Below are positions 1 through 9,300 of a DNA stretch of 39,875 bases, piece by piece (position 1 is the first letter of the stretch; each line of letters starts with the position of its first letter). Origin of the DNA: Cytophagia bacterium CHB2 (GTDB lineage Bacteria; Zhuqueibacterota; Zhuqueibacteria; Zhuqueibacterales; Zhuqueibacteraceae); assembly GCA_030263535.1 (NCBI GenBank), contig SZPB01000011.1, positions 1 through 39,875 on the forward strand, given 5' to 3'. The notes beneath the pieces are model-generated. The model was not told the DNA's origin and ran no database searches. It saw only the letters and a program-made list of their open reading frames with translations. Both the position numbers and the translations under genes were made by a program.

Positions 1-1251
1 GCCATATTGCTCATTCACACCTACAGTTTTTATGTTTTTTTTTATCTTTTGGCGCGCAATGCGTTGGCCAACGCCGACCGTTCACTGGAAGAAGCCGCTT
101 ACGGCCTGGGCGCGAGGCGCGGGCGGGTTTGGCGCCAGGTGATTCTGCCGCAACTGCGCCCCGCCCTGCTCGGCGCGGCCATGCTGGTGTTCATGAATGC
201 CATGGCAAGCTTCACCGCGCCGTATCTGTTCGGCGGGGATTGGCGCTTTCTCTCTCTGGAAATTTACAATGCAAAATTAAACGGTGATTTTCCGCTGGCG
301 CTTACGCAATCCGTCATTCTGGCGAGTATTTCGACGGCATTCGTATTCTTGCTGCGTTGGTATGGTAATCGTTATGAACTAGGCCGCGGCAGCAAAGGCG
401 TCATAGCGCCGCCGCACCTCGTGACCGCGACCTGGCAAAAAGTCATTCTGGCCTGTGTGGGATTTGTTATCATTCTTGTGTTGATCTTGCCGCAATTGAC
501 CCTCCTGCTCATGGCCTTCGTAAAAAACGGCACGTGGACGTATCAGATTTTGCCGGACACGTTCACTTTCGAAAATTTTCTAGATTTGTTCCGCAACCCC
601 AAAGCGGCCGAGCCCTGGCTGAACAGTTTATGGATGTCGGCGATTGCTACGGCTTTCGGCACGGTTGTGGCTTTGCTCGCCGCCTATTTTGCCGGGCGCA
701 AGCAACGCATATCCGGCGCAAGCGGTTTGGTTGAAATGAGCGTGATGCTGCCGTGGGCGGTGCCCGGCACTGTCATTGCAATGGCGTTGATTGTCGCCTT
801 CGACCGGCCGCATTGGTTTACGGCCGGCACGATTTTGATCGGAACCTCTGCGATGTTGCCGCTGGCGTACTTTATCCGCCATTTGCCCGTGCAGTTTCGC
901 GCAACCGTTGCCGCTTTTGCTCAACTCGACCCCGCCCTGGAAGAAGCTGCACAAAATCTTGGCGCGCGTTGGTGGCTGCGTTTTCGCGCGGTGACGTTGC
1001 CGTTAATTTTGCCCGGACTAGCCACCGGCGCGATGGCCGCATTCGTCATTGCGCTCGGCGAGTTCGTTTCTTCGATTCTGTTGTATACCTATTCTAACCG
1101 GCCAATTTCTGTGGCTATTTTTTCCGAGTTACGCCTCTTTAATCTTGGCAGCGCTGCTGCTTATGCAATTTTGCTCACAGTGTTGATTGGTTCCGTCATG
1201 GCATTGGCACAAAAATTTCAAGGCGCACGCACGCCGGATATGACAACCTAA
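1..1251 (+). CDS. ABC transporter permease, two fused permease domains (5' truncated)
   Basis: Inner-membrane permease of an ABC importer of the iron(III)/thiamine/polyamine class, in which two permease domains are fused in one chain. The open frame runs in from the left edge, so the N-terminus is missing; about 416 residues are visible. Two cytoplasmic EAA loops, the contact sites for the ATPase, are seen: EEAAYGLGARRGRVWRQVILP near residue 30 and EEAAQNLGARWWLRFRAV near residue 310, each followed by hydrophobic helices. The second half starts near residue 145 with a fresh transmembrane helix. Two EAA loops in one chain is the FbpB/AfuB arrangement. The binding protein and ATPase are presumably upstream, outside the window. 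The substrate cannot be read from the sequence. Family assignment is firm; ligand is unknown. Confidence 0.9.
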   Translation, partial: AILLIHTYSFYVFFYLLARNALANADRSLEEAAYGLGARRGRVWRQVILPQLRPALLGAAMLVFMNAMASFTAPYLFGGDWRFLSLEIYNAKLNGDFPLALTQSVILASISTAFVFLLRWYGNRYELGRGSKGVIAPPHLVTATWQKVILACVGFVIILVLILPQLTLLLMAFVKNGTWTYQILPDTFTFENFLDLFRNPKAAEPWLNSLWMSAIATAFGTVVALLAAYFAGRKQRISGASGLVEMSVMLPWAVPGTVIAMALIVAFDRPHWFTAGTILIGTSAMLPLAYFIRHLPVQFRATVAAFAQLDPALEEAAQNLGARWWLRFRAVTLPLILPGLATGAMAAFVIALGEFVSSILLYTYSNRPISVAIFSELRLFNLGSAAAYAILLTVLIGSVMALAQKFQGARTPDMTT

Positions 1252-1338
1252 TCTTTTCTTCTGTCGATTTCTTCACTTGCACAGACCCGCTGGTAAATAT
1301 CAAAGTCATTTTCGAAACGTGAATAAAAGGAGATTGCT

Positions 1339-1800
1339 ATGTTGTCGCGAAAGGATACCTCCGAACCCGAACGTTCTACCGGCGAATTGAACACGATCAT
1401 TGGTCGCGGCTCCACTTTTGAAGGCTCTTTAACCGTGCAAAGCAGTTTGCGCGTTGATGGCAAAGTGATCGGCAATATTCAAGTTGGCGATTCGCTGATT
1501 GTCGGCAAAGAGGGTGAAATTGAAGGCGAGGTGCGCGTGCGCAATGCGGTGATTGGCGGCAAAGTGCGCAACAAAATTCTGGCCAGCGGCAAGGTCGTGC
1601 TCGAGGCCAAGTCTGTGGTGCATGGTGAAGTGCGAACCTCGCGCCTGGTAATCGACGAGGGCGCAATATTCGAAGGCAAATGCTCAATGAGTGACGACGA
1701 AAAAACGGCGTCGCTGCCGGAGAACGCCAATCGTAGCGGCCGTTCCAACCCGCAGAATATGGAAGTATTATCCCGGCACGAGATGGCCGCAGCGCGATGA
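1339..1800 (+). CDS. Bactofilin (polymer-forming cytoskeletal protein), first copy
   Basis: Bactofilins form nucleotide-independent beta-helical filaments that act as scaffolds at the membrane for cell-shape or surface machinery. This 153-residue protein has a short polar N-terminus and then the bactofilin core (about residues 16-115) with periodic VDGKVIG / VGKEGEIEGEVRVRNA / GGKVRNKI turns typical of the right-handed beta-helix; the C-terminal 35 residues are polar and probably disordered. Start ATG has AAAGGAG 7-8 bases upstream. Its stop lies 12 bases before the next bactofilin start, so the two are an operon and probably co-polymerise. It has no transmembrane segment, so membrane contact would be peripheral. 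Family call is secure; the cellular role here is unknown. Confidence 0.92.
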   Translation: MLSRKDTSEPERSTGELNTIIGRGSTFEGSLTVQSSLRVDGKVIGNIQVGDSLIVGKEGEIEGEVRVRNAVIGGKVRNKILASGKVVLEAKSVVHGEVRTSRLVIDEGAIFEGKCSMSDDEKTASLPENANRSGRSNPQNMEVLSRHEMAAAR

Positions 1801-1812
1801 AGGACGCACGAC

Positions 1813-2424
1813 ATGAAATTGTCATTTTTTGAGAAGCTTTTTGGATATTCCAAAACGGAAGACGAAGTCCAATCAGCGGTGGAGGAGCGTGTGCACGCGC
1901 CTGAAACATTGGCGCCGCGTTACACAATCAAACCGGCGGCGCCGGCACAGCAACCGCCGCCTTCTCCACGATCATTCACCTCCAATCCGCAACAAAAAAG
2001 GCAGGCTATGGAAGAATCCGGCAGAAGCGGCGACCTGAACACGATTATCGGCAAAGGCGCGCTTATCGAAGGAACGATCAAAGTTCAGAACAGCATGCGT
2101 TTGGACGGCAAAGTCAGCGGCCATATTCTGACCACCGATTCTTTGGTGGTGGGCAAAGAAGGCGAAGTTACCGGAGAAGTACGAACCAAGAACGCCATCA
2201 TCGGTGGGCGTCTCAACGGGCAGATCTTCGCCAGCGGCAAAGTGGTGCTGGAAGCTCGTGCAACCCTGGCCGGAGACATTAAAACAGCGAAGCTTACGAT
2301 TAGCGATGGAGCAAGATTTGACGGTAATGTTGCGATGAGTGAGGATGGCGGCATCAAGGCAATCGCCCAATCGAGCCAGGCAGCGGGGCCTGGCAAATAT
2401 GACCGCGTCGCGGGCAAGCGCTGA
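1813..2424 (+). CDS. Bactofilin, second copy with N-terminal extension
   Basis: Paralogue of the preceding gene, 203 residues. Residues 1-65 form an extension: an amphipathic hydrophobic start (MKLSFFEKLFGYSK) followed by a proline/glutamine-rich linker. The bactofilin core begins near residue 73 (GDLNTIIGKG) and repeats the same VGKEGEVTGEVRTKNAIIGG pattern as copy one. The amphipathic start could be a membrane-targeting helix, as known for some bactofilins (inference). Start ATG at 1813 follows GAAGGA overlapping the upstream stop. A second in-frame ATG at 2008, just before the core, has an AAAGGCAGG stretch upstream and could make a core-only isoform of about 138 residues resembling the upstream paralogue. 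Confidence 0.9.
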   Translation: MKLSFFEKLFGYSKTEDEVQSAVEERVHAPETLAPRYTIKPAAPAQQPPPSPRSFTSNPQQKRQAMEESGRSGDLNTIIGKGALIEGTIKVQNSMRLDGKVSGHILTTDSLVVGKEGEVTGEVRTKNAIIGGRLNGQIFASGKVVLEARATLAGDIKTAKLTISDGARFDGNVAMSEDGGIKAIAQSSQAAGPGKYDRVAGKR

Positions 2425-2470
2425 AAGTTTTTTTGCCTTCTGGATAACCCAAAACTTGAGTCTATTCCCA

Positions 2471-2657
2471 GAATCCCATAAGAAAAATTGTCGCAAGAAT
2501 TTAGCTAAATGAACCCAGAAGAAAAAAAACGCCCACAGAAATAAAAATCCCACAGAAATTAAGCTTTTTGAGTTCAATTCTGTGGGATTTCCATTTTAGT
2601 GGGCGAAAACCTCGAACGGCTAAATTCTTACAAATTGTCATCGTTCTTGTGGGATTT
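2471..2657. repeat. 187-bp imperfect inverted repeat, MITE-like
   Basis: The two halves are imperfect reverse complements over their whole length. Paired blocks: AATCCCATAAGAA (from 2472) with TTCTTGTGGGATT (to 2656); CAAGAATTTAGC (2494-2505) with GCTAAATTCTTA (2619-2630); GCCCACAGAAAT (2531-2542) with ATTTTAGTGGGC (2593-2604); AAATCCCACAGAAATT (2545-2560) with AATTCTGTGGGATTT (2576-2590). The apex is about 15 bases. The CCCACAGAA word also repeats directly within the left half. No transposase is encoded, so it may be a non-autonomous element or the template of a long hairpin RNA. Confidence 0.7.
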
Positions 2658-3422
2658 TGTTTTGAGATGCTTTCATGCTATTGCGGCTGTGTTCTCGCAA
2701 GTCCGCATATAATAAACAATGCGCGGCACCTACCTGTTAAAATTCAAGAACAAAAAGGCTTAACAAGCTCGGCGCCCCCAATTTTGCCCATCTTGCTTTA
2801 CAAATCTTCATTTCACTCGGCTTATGCACCAGTATTTGACAACGACAAGCTGATCAAGACTTATCTTGGGACGGCGGTGACAGCAGGAATGCGGCTTGAG
2901 ACCGGCCTGATAGATTTCTTTCGAGCGCAATAAATTTCAAAATTTTTGCAACTTTGTCTGTCACATTTCCACTCTCTTGCCCGACTTAGGGTAATAGTTT
3001 GAGGGGACGTTTTCTGGGGAAAATTGAAGGGTGAATTTTCTGACATTCAACTCGGGAACGATCAGAGAATTCCCCTTCTTAATTTTGAAGCTATACCACA
3101 AGCAAAACTTGTTGCAACCCGAGGGGATTCTGACAATGAGCGGAAAGCGGGATGAACGTCGCATAAAACCTTGCTCTTTGCTCATTAAAAAACGTTGAAG
3201 ACCTTTCAGCGGAGCTTACCCGGTTGCTCCGTTACCTTTTGCCTCTCCTCGCTCAAGAGACGGACGTGCCTGCCAACGCTTTTTCCAAAAAATAATTTTT
3301 TCGGGAACAATTTTCCTCCATTCAGGGTTATAGTAATCGAATGAGAAGCTTCGAGACGCAAGAATGATGGCCTTGAGCTTCACATGAGCTAAAATCGCTT
3401 TGTCGTTTTCCTTCCTCCTCAG

Positions 3423-3458
3423 AATCCCCAGTGTCCCCGTGGACCTGGGGATTTTTTT
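3423..3458 (+). terminator. Intrinsic terminator with no gene directly upstream
   Basis: Stem AATCCCCAG (3423-3431) with CTGGGGATT (3445-3453), continued inward by GTCC/GGAC around a CCGT loop with one bulged T, then seven T residues. It reads forward. The nearest forward gene upstream ends 1 kb away, so it either ends a non-coding RNA or lies in the leader of the lipoprotein that starts 94 bases downstream. Confidence 0.75.
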
Positions 3459-3551
3459 GGGCTGCTTGCATTTTTCTTCAAAAACATTAAATTGACCGCG
3501 ACTACAAACGGCATCCTTATATTAGCGACGCGGAGACAAGAGACCTTAAGA

Positions 3552-4733
3552 ATGCGCAAAAAACCAATAGGATTTTGGGGTGGGATCATTTGTTTGATCT
3601 TAATTACAGGCTGTGATCAGCAGAAGTCGTCTACAGCGCGCACCTTTGCCACCCACTGGTCGGTCCAACCTTCCTTGAAGTATGATGTCTGCCATCTCGT
3701 CGGCATCATGACCGGCAGGCCGCTTTATGAAAAATTCTATCCAGAAATTACACAAACCTGGGCAAGAAATCTTCCCGCGCCGGTAAAAACTTCTATAGCG
3801 AACATTGACAAACTGCTTGGCCCGGAATGGCCGCCCGGCCCCCGGCTGAGCCTGCTTATGGCCGCCGTGCCGGCGGATGACAGCCTGAGCGCCATTTTGC
3901 AAGCCATACAAAATAATGCGCAAATTTATGATCGTCTCATGCAATCCGATTATGGCTCGCCAAGAAATTGGAAGCAATGGGTAGATCTGAAACCCCACGT
4001 ACAGACGGTTTTACAGTACTTAATTGATAAGAATTTTGAAGAGTACTGGCGCAGCAATCTTCTGCCGAAAATCACGGCTGATGTTGCCGTGATTCAGCAA
4101 GATCTTCAAGGTTATGATGTGGTGGGTGAAATCCAAAATTTTCTCGTTGACTATCAATGCCCCGATACCATCGACATCTACCTGCTTGCCTTGGCGCAGC
4201 CGCATGAACTTCGCATCAGCAGCCAGCAACGCGCCACCGACATTAAAAATCCCTTGAAAGCGACAATTCGAAGTTTCTATCAAGAGATTCTGCATCCCTA
4301 CTGTGATCGCTTGATCGACTCGACATTGGCAGCAGATTTTTCAAACCTGCAATCCGATGCGTTTTTGCTGAATACCTATTCACCGGTCGCTGCAAATGGA
4401 GGCCAAGCAAATCTCACGGCCTACTTCAAAAAAGAATTGGTAATTGCCGCCGAGCTATGGCTTTCAGCGCGGCGCCAGCTTCTGACAGCGCAAACGAATC
4501 TGCAAGCGGAGGAAACCGGCGAGTTGGTGCGGCAATATTTGCGCACGAAAGACAACGGCATACACGTGCTGGCAGCAGTCATTTATTCCTATCTTGAGTC
4601 GGGGCTAAAATTGGATCGTCTCTCCTATGCCGATTTCATCAAAGACCTGTTTGCGAGCGGCCGGCTGAAGCCGGGAAAAATCGAAAGCCGTTACCGTGAT
4701 TTTATGAATCGGCCGGTGGCCGGCAGCGATTGA
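3552..4733 (+). CDS. Predicted lipoprotein of unknown function
   Basis: A 393-residue protein with a lipoprotein signal: charged start MRKKPIG, hydrophobic stretch and lipobox LITGC with the acylated Cys at residue 21. The ATG at 3552 was chosen because it places the signal peptide at the N-terminus; an upstream TTG at 3492 would add 20 residues in front of it. The ribosome site is weak. The mature part is mostly helical by composition, without repeats, catalytic signatures or a second membrane segment. I do not recognise the family. It ends 13 bases before the convergent rlmB gene. Function unknown; outer-membrane or periplasmic location inferred from the lipobox (no Asp at +2, since DQQ follows as C-D, so retention signals should be judged with care). 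Confidence 0.75.
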   Translation: MRKKPIGFWGGIICLILITGCDQQKSSTARTFATHWSVQPSLKYDVCHLVGIMTGRPLYEKFYPEITQTWARNLPAPVKTSIANIDKLLGPEWPPGPRLSLLMAAVPADDSLSAILQAIQNNAQIYDRLMQSDYGSPRNWKQWVDLKPHVQTVLQYLIDKNFEEYWRSNLLPKITADVAVIQQDLQGYDVVGEIQNFLVDYQCPDTIDIYLLALAQPHELRISSQQRATDIKNPLKATIRSFYQEILHPYCDRLIDSTLAADFSNLQSDAFLLNTYSPVAANGGQANLTAYFKKELVIAAELWLSARRQLLTAQTNLQAEETGELVRQYLRTKDNGIHVLAAVIYSYLESGLKLDRLSYADFIKDLFASGRLKPGKIESRYRDFMNRPVAGSD

Positions 4734-4746
4734 ACGGCAGCGGAGT

Positions 4747-5493
4747 TCATCCCGCGCGCCGTTGCCGCACGATTTCATAACACACCACGGCTGCCGCAGT
4801 CGAGACGTTGAGCGAGGCGACTTGCCCGCGCATTGGAATATTGTAAACGAAATCGCATTTCTCACGCACGAGCCGGTGCAAACCCTTCCCCTCGCCGCCG
4901 AGCACGATCGCGAGCGGCATTTTGGCATCCATCTCGAAAATCGTGTTTTCGCCCCGTTCGTCAAGCCCGACAATCCATAAACCGCGTTTCTTGAGCCAAT
5001 CGATTTGCGACGCCAGGTTGGAAACTTGTGCAATTGGCAAATGAAAAGCCGCGCCGGCTGCGGTTTTGATGGTCACGGGCGTCACTTCGGCGCAACGGTT
5101 TTTGGTGATAACCAGGCCGTGCATGCCCGCGCCTTCGGCCACGCGAATGATCGCGCCGAGATTGCGCGGGTCTTCCACGCCATCCAACAATATCAGCGCC
5201 GGCTTTTCTTTCGGCTCACGCTGCTCCACCCGGGAAAGTATCGTTTCACAACTGACGTAATCAAGCTGCGCCATGAACGCCAAAACGCCCTGATGCTTGT
5301 TGGTTTTGGCAAGTCGATCCAGCTCGAGGCGCGGCACGTTTTGCAGCGGTATTTTTCTCGCTTTGGCTTGCTGCACGAAAGCGTTAATATCGGCGCCGGT
5401 GACGCCCTGCGCCAACAACAGCCGTTTCAGCGGCGCTTCGGCCGCAAGCGCCTCGGCAATCGGGTTACGGCCAAAAATCACGAAATCAGGCAT
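4747..5493 (-). CDS. rlmB: 23S rRNA (guanosine-2'-O)-methyltransferase, RlmB/TrmH family
   Basis: SAM-dependent 2'-O-methylation of a guanosine in 23S rRNA (G2251 in E. coli for RlmB). The 248-residue protein has the N-terminal substrate-binding domain (IFGRNPIAEAL at the start, HQGVLAF near residue 85) and the C-terminal SPOUT knot: motif 1 DPRNLGAIIRVAEGAG, motif 2 IVLGGEGKGL, motif 3 IPMRGQVASLNVSTAAAV, including the conserved Arg, Glu and Asn positions. Length is standard. The frame is open 72 codons further upstream, but the ATG at 5493 is preceded by GGAG at 8 bases and matches the family's usual MxxxxxGRNPV-like start. It converges with the upstream lipoprotein. RlmB is the best fit; tRNA TrmH paralogues are the alternative. 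Confidence 0.92.
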   Translation of the reverse strand: MPDFVIFGRNPIAEALAAEAPLKRLLLAQGVTGADINAFVQQAKARKIPLQNVPRLELDRLAKTNKHQGVLAFMAQLDYVSCETILSRVEQREPKEKPALILLDGVEDPRNLGAIIRVAEGAGMHGLVITKNRCAEVTPVTIKTAAGAAFHLPIAQVSNLASQIDWLKKRGLWIVGLDERGENTIFEMDAKMPLAIVLGGEGKGLHRLVREKCDFVYNIPMRGQVASLNVSTAAAVVCYEIVRQRRAG

Positions 5494-5546
5494 GTTTTCT
5501 CCAACACACAATCCTAGACAAATCACTTCCGTTTGGCGCGCCTCGC

Positions 5547-5912
5547 TCAACGCGGGGCAAAAATTCCATCGGAGGGCGACAGCGACGGAGGTTTTGTTGA
5601 CAACCGGTGTTTGAGTGAATCCGGCGCTTGCAGGGCGACCGCGCCCGTATCTGAAATTGGCGTGAAATAGAAGGGCGCATAAAGATATGTATCTTGATAA
5701 CTGCCGCATCCGGCGGTGCGGCGAAATTCAAACCCCTGCCCAAAACTGTAATAGAACCAAACTTCGCTATAGGCAATATCACGGCCGCGAACTTGCAACT
5801 CATCCGGCTCGCCGTATTGCGCTCGAATGTCGTCGCGATCATCGCGCTTGCCGCAGGAGAGCATCAGGCTGAACCCAAGCAAAACCATCCACAGAAACTT
5901 CAAAGATCGCAT
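5547..5912 (-). CDS. Small lipoprotein resembling the C-terminal part of a GWxTD domain
   Basis: A 121-residue protein with a lipoprotein signal peptide (lipobox LMLSC, Cys20) and start ATG preceded by GGAG. Residues 31-65 (QYGEPDEL, then YSEVWFYYSFGQGFEFRR) match the layout of the last 45 residues of GWxTD domains, as in the protein at 9669-11033 (IFGPPQEV ... YEVWLYPHRDRYFIFRD). The rest is Tyr/Phe-rich with no recognised domain. It lies 53 bases downstream of rlmB on the same strand order (transcribed towards it) and is divergent from the large surface protein at 6339. The relation to GWxTD is my reading of aligned motifs, not a database result. Likely surface or periplasmic accessory factor. 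Confidence 0.75.
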   Translation of the reverse strand: MRSLKFLWMVLLGFSLMLSCGKRDDRDDIRAQYGEPDELQVRGRDIAYSEVWFYYSFGQGFEFRRTAGCGSYQDTYLYAPFYFTPISDTGAVALQAPDSLKHRLSTKPPSLSPSDGIFAPR

Positions 5913-6338
5913 GTTTTATCTCCGCTATTGAAATTGGCACAGGACATTTCATTTCTTCAAATCAGCGCCGCCGGGCGTTGGGCCGGCGGGAACAAAACCG
6001 TCGCACGATAATACCGGCAGCCGGGGATATTTTGAAAAAGCCGGATCGGTTTCCGACTTTCGGCAGAGGAGAAAACGGCTTCCGCGACGGCTGTAAATGG
6101 CCTGTACATGTTTACAATGTTCACAAAGTCCGGCTTGCATAGTCAACCAAACATGTTGCACCGATTCTAAACCACTGCGCGACCACAATAAGCATCGTGC
6201 GCTTGAATGTCAAGGGCTTTGGAACCATCGCCCACCGGAATCGTTTGAAAATTGCAAACTTTTTCGAGAGTTCATCAGTTATCGGGCTTGTTCGCTTCAC
6301 ATGACGCCAGGGCCGGCAGCCTTACCGAAGGAGAACGC

Positions 6339-9300
6339 ATGACGCAAAAAATTCTCACGCATTCGTTGATCTTAGCCTCCCTTTTTCTCACGCAGTCGCC
6401 GGCGCTACACGCCCAAACCTTCGGCAAGAATCACGTTCAATACAAGACGTTCAAAACCAAATATATCCAATCAACACATTTTGATATTTACTTTCACGAG
6501 GGCGGTGAAACGCTGGCGGAATTCGTTGCCGAAATCGCCGAGCAGAGTTACGACGAATTGCAGGAAAATTTTCGCTACGAATTGATCGATCGTATCACCA
6601 TCGTCGTGTATAACAGTCACAATGATTTTCAGCAGACCAATCTCAGCCTGGGCCCGCCGGAAGAGTCGGTCGGCGGCTTCACCGAGTTCTTCAAAAACCG
6701 CGTGGTGATTCCCTATGAAGGCGATTGGGAAAAATTCCGGCATGTGATTCATCATGAATTGACGCACGCCGTGATGTTGCAGATGGTTTACGGCTCAGGC
6801 ATGCAGGCGATTCTCTCAGGAATGGCGCGCTCACATCTTCCCCTGTGGTTCATTGAAGGTTTGGCGGAATATGAAAGCCGCGGCTGGGATACGGAAAGCG
6901 ATATGTTCATGCGCGACGCCGCGCTCAACGGATATGCACCCAAAATCGATGATCTCAGCCGCTATGGCTTCCTCGCTTACAAAGGCGGGCAATCTGTGCT
7001 GTATTATCTCGCGCAAAAATACGGCGCGGAGAAAATCGGCGAATTGATGAACAAAGTCAAAATCACCAAGAGCCTCGAGCGTGCGGTGCGGCAATCGCTC
7101 GGCGTTGAGATTAATGATCTCAGCAAAAGCTGGCACAAACATCTCAAAAAGGAATACTGGCCGGATATTGCTAATCGCCAGGAGCCGCATGAAATCGCCA
7201 AGCCGCTTACCGATCACGTTGCGTATCGCAATTTCATCAACAACAGCGCGGCGCTTTCGCCCAACGGCGATCAAATTGCGTTTCTCTCGGACAAATCCGA
7301 CTACTTTGATATTTATTTGATGAGCGCGATCGACGGCAAGCTGATCAGCAAACTCGTCAGCGGCCAGAAGACGGACAATCTCGAAGAATTGCATTGGTTG
7401 CGGCCGGGCATCAGTTGGTCACCGGACGGCAAGTTCATCGTTTTTGCCGCGAAGGCAGGCGCCGAAGATGAGTTGCATGTGGTTGAGGTGCAAAAACGCA
7501 AAATCGTGCGCAGCCTGAAATTCGGCTTGGACGGCGTCTTCTCGCCCACCTGGTCACCCAAGAATGATGAGATCGCTTTTGTCGGCACCCGCAACGGCCA
7601 ATGCGATATTTTCGCGGTGGATTTGCAAACGGAAAAACTCCGGAAAATCACCGATGATATCTTCAGCGATCTCGATCCCTCCTACTCGCCCGACGGATCA
7701 CGGCTGGCGTTTATTAGCGACCGCGGCAGCTACCTCGATGCAACCCGCCTGGCGCCGGATTTCAAAATCTGGCGCAGTGATTATCGCAATCTTGATGTTT
7801 ATATCATCGATGCTGCGGGCGTTGCTCACGGTGGAAAAATCGAGCAAATTACCAACACCCCGTTTCTGGAAAAATCACCGGTATACTCGCCGCAGGGCGA
7901 TAAAGTCGCATTCACCAGTGATCGTTCGGGCATTTGCAACATCTATGTGCACGATCTCGCGACGCGAGAAGAATATCCCCTCACGAACCTCATTTCCGGC
8001 GCTTTTCATTTGTCGTGGGCGGGCGACGGCTCGCGCATGACGTTTGTTTCGTTTTACAACGCCGGTTACGATATCTTTCTACTCAAGAATCCGCTGGACC
8101 TCAAACCCGGCGAAATCACCGTCGAAAAAACCACATTTCTCACACAGCTCGAAGAGAAACGCAAGGCGCAGCGCGATACGACCATGCGGACTGCCGCGGA
8201 AGCGCGCGAAGATCGCATACTCGACAAATACCGGTACTATGTTTTCGGCAAGGATTTCGCAAGCGGCATCATCACCCCGCGCGAGGATCGCATCGCGTTC
8301 GACGATACCGCGCGCTACAAGTCCGAGACCGGCGAGTACATTGTGCGCGATTATAAAACCAAATTCACCCCGGACATTGTTTATGGCAACGCCGGCTACA
8401 GTCAATTCTTCGGCGTGCAAGGCCAGACGCAAATCTCGTTGTCGGATGTGCTCGGCAATCAGCGCCTCGATCTCATCACGGATTTGTTTTATGACATACG
8501 CAATTCGAATTATCTCGTGCGCTATTTTCATCTGCCGCGCCGCACGGATTATGGCCTGGCGGCGTTTCACAACGCCTGGTATTTTTACAGCAGCAACGTT
8601 GGTTTGATGCGCGATCGTTACTACGGCCTGTCGCTGCTCGCCTCGCGGCCGTTCAGCACCTTCCGCCGTCTCGATGCGGGCGTGACCTGGCTGGGCATCA
8701 ACCGGGAATTTATGAGTACCACCGAGGTTCCGCTCGAGCGCATACGCGTGCTGGCCGCAAATCTGGCTTACGTGACTGACACGGCGCTGTGGGGTTGGAC
8801 CGGCCCGAACAATGGCAGCCGCTCGGAATTTTCCGTGTCGCTGTCGCCGAAAATCGACGCGAACAACGGGCTGGGTTTTGTCACGCTGCGCGGCGACGTG
8901 CGCCGGTATTACAAATTTTTTAAAGAGTATAATCTCGTGGTGCGCCTGGCGGGCGGCTTCTCCGAAGGCAGCGAGCCGCAACAATTCTTTCTCGGCGGCC
9001 TCGATAACTGGCTCAACCAGCGTTTCAGCGGCGGCATTCGCATTGACCGGCCCGAAGACATTTACTTCTCAAGCTTCGAGACGCCGTTGCGCGGCACGAA
9101 CTATTATGAAAAAACCGGCAACCGTTTCGCGCTGATGAATTTGGAGTTTCGTTTTCCCATGATCCGGCAGATGGAGCTGGGATGGCCTCTGCCGTTGTCA
9201 ATGTATAATGTGCGTGGCACGTTGTTCACCGACATTGGTGCGGCATGGCAGGGTGAAATCGGCAAGTATGAACGATTTCAACCGTTTAAAGATTCATCCT

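Larger units (their letters stand above)
2425..3551. other. Gene-free stretch with palindromic DNA
   Basis: About 1.1 kb between the bactofilin operon and the next lipoprotein. Open frames here are short, lack ribosome sites and give protein sequences without family character; the longest (2568-2933) begins inside the inverted repeat. Visible structure: the 187-bp inverted repeat at 2471-2657, a hairpin CGGAGC/GCTCCG at 3210-3231, a perfect A/T hairpin at about 3283-3302 and an intrinsic terminator at 3423-3458. No tRNA or recognised riboswitch consensus was found by eye. Confidence 0.6.

Noticed and set aside
2568-2933. 121-codon forward open frame in the gene-free stretch
   Set aside because: It begins inside the inverted repeat, has no ribosome site and its protein shows no domain or signal; composition looks like chance.
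3210-3231. CGGAGC/GCTCCG hairpin as part of a riboswitch
   Set aside because: Neighbouring bases do not match c-di-GMP, SAM, cobalamin, TPP, glycine or fluoride consensus patterns that I could check by eye.
3492-3551. TTG start 20 codons upstream of the lipoprotein ATG
   Set aside because: It would bury the lipoprotein signal peptide inside the protein; the ATG at 3552 gives a normal lipobox position.
5494-5709. Upstream extension of rlmB
   Set aside because: The extra 72 residues do not resemble the family and run through the downstream end of the small lipoprotein gene; ATG at 5493 has GGAG.
5925-5950. TTGGCAC word near 5930 as a second sigma-54 promoter
   Set aside because: The TTGC element is missing at the required spacing.
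8079-8984. 301-codon reverse open frame
   Set aside because: Shadow inside the peptidase-propeller-barrel gene.
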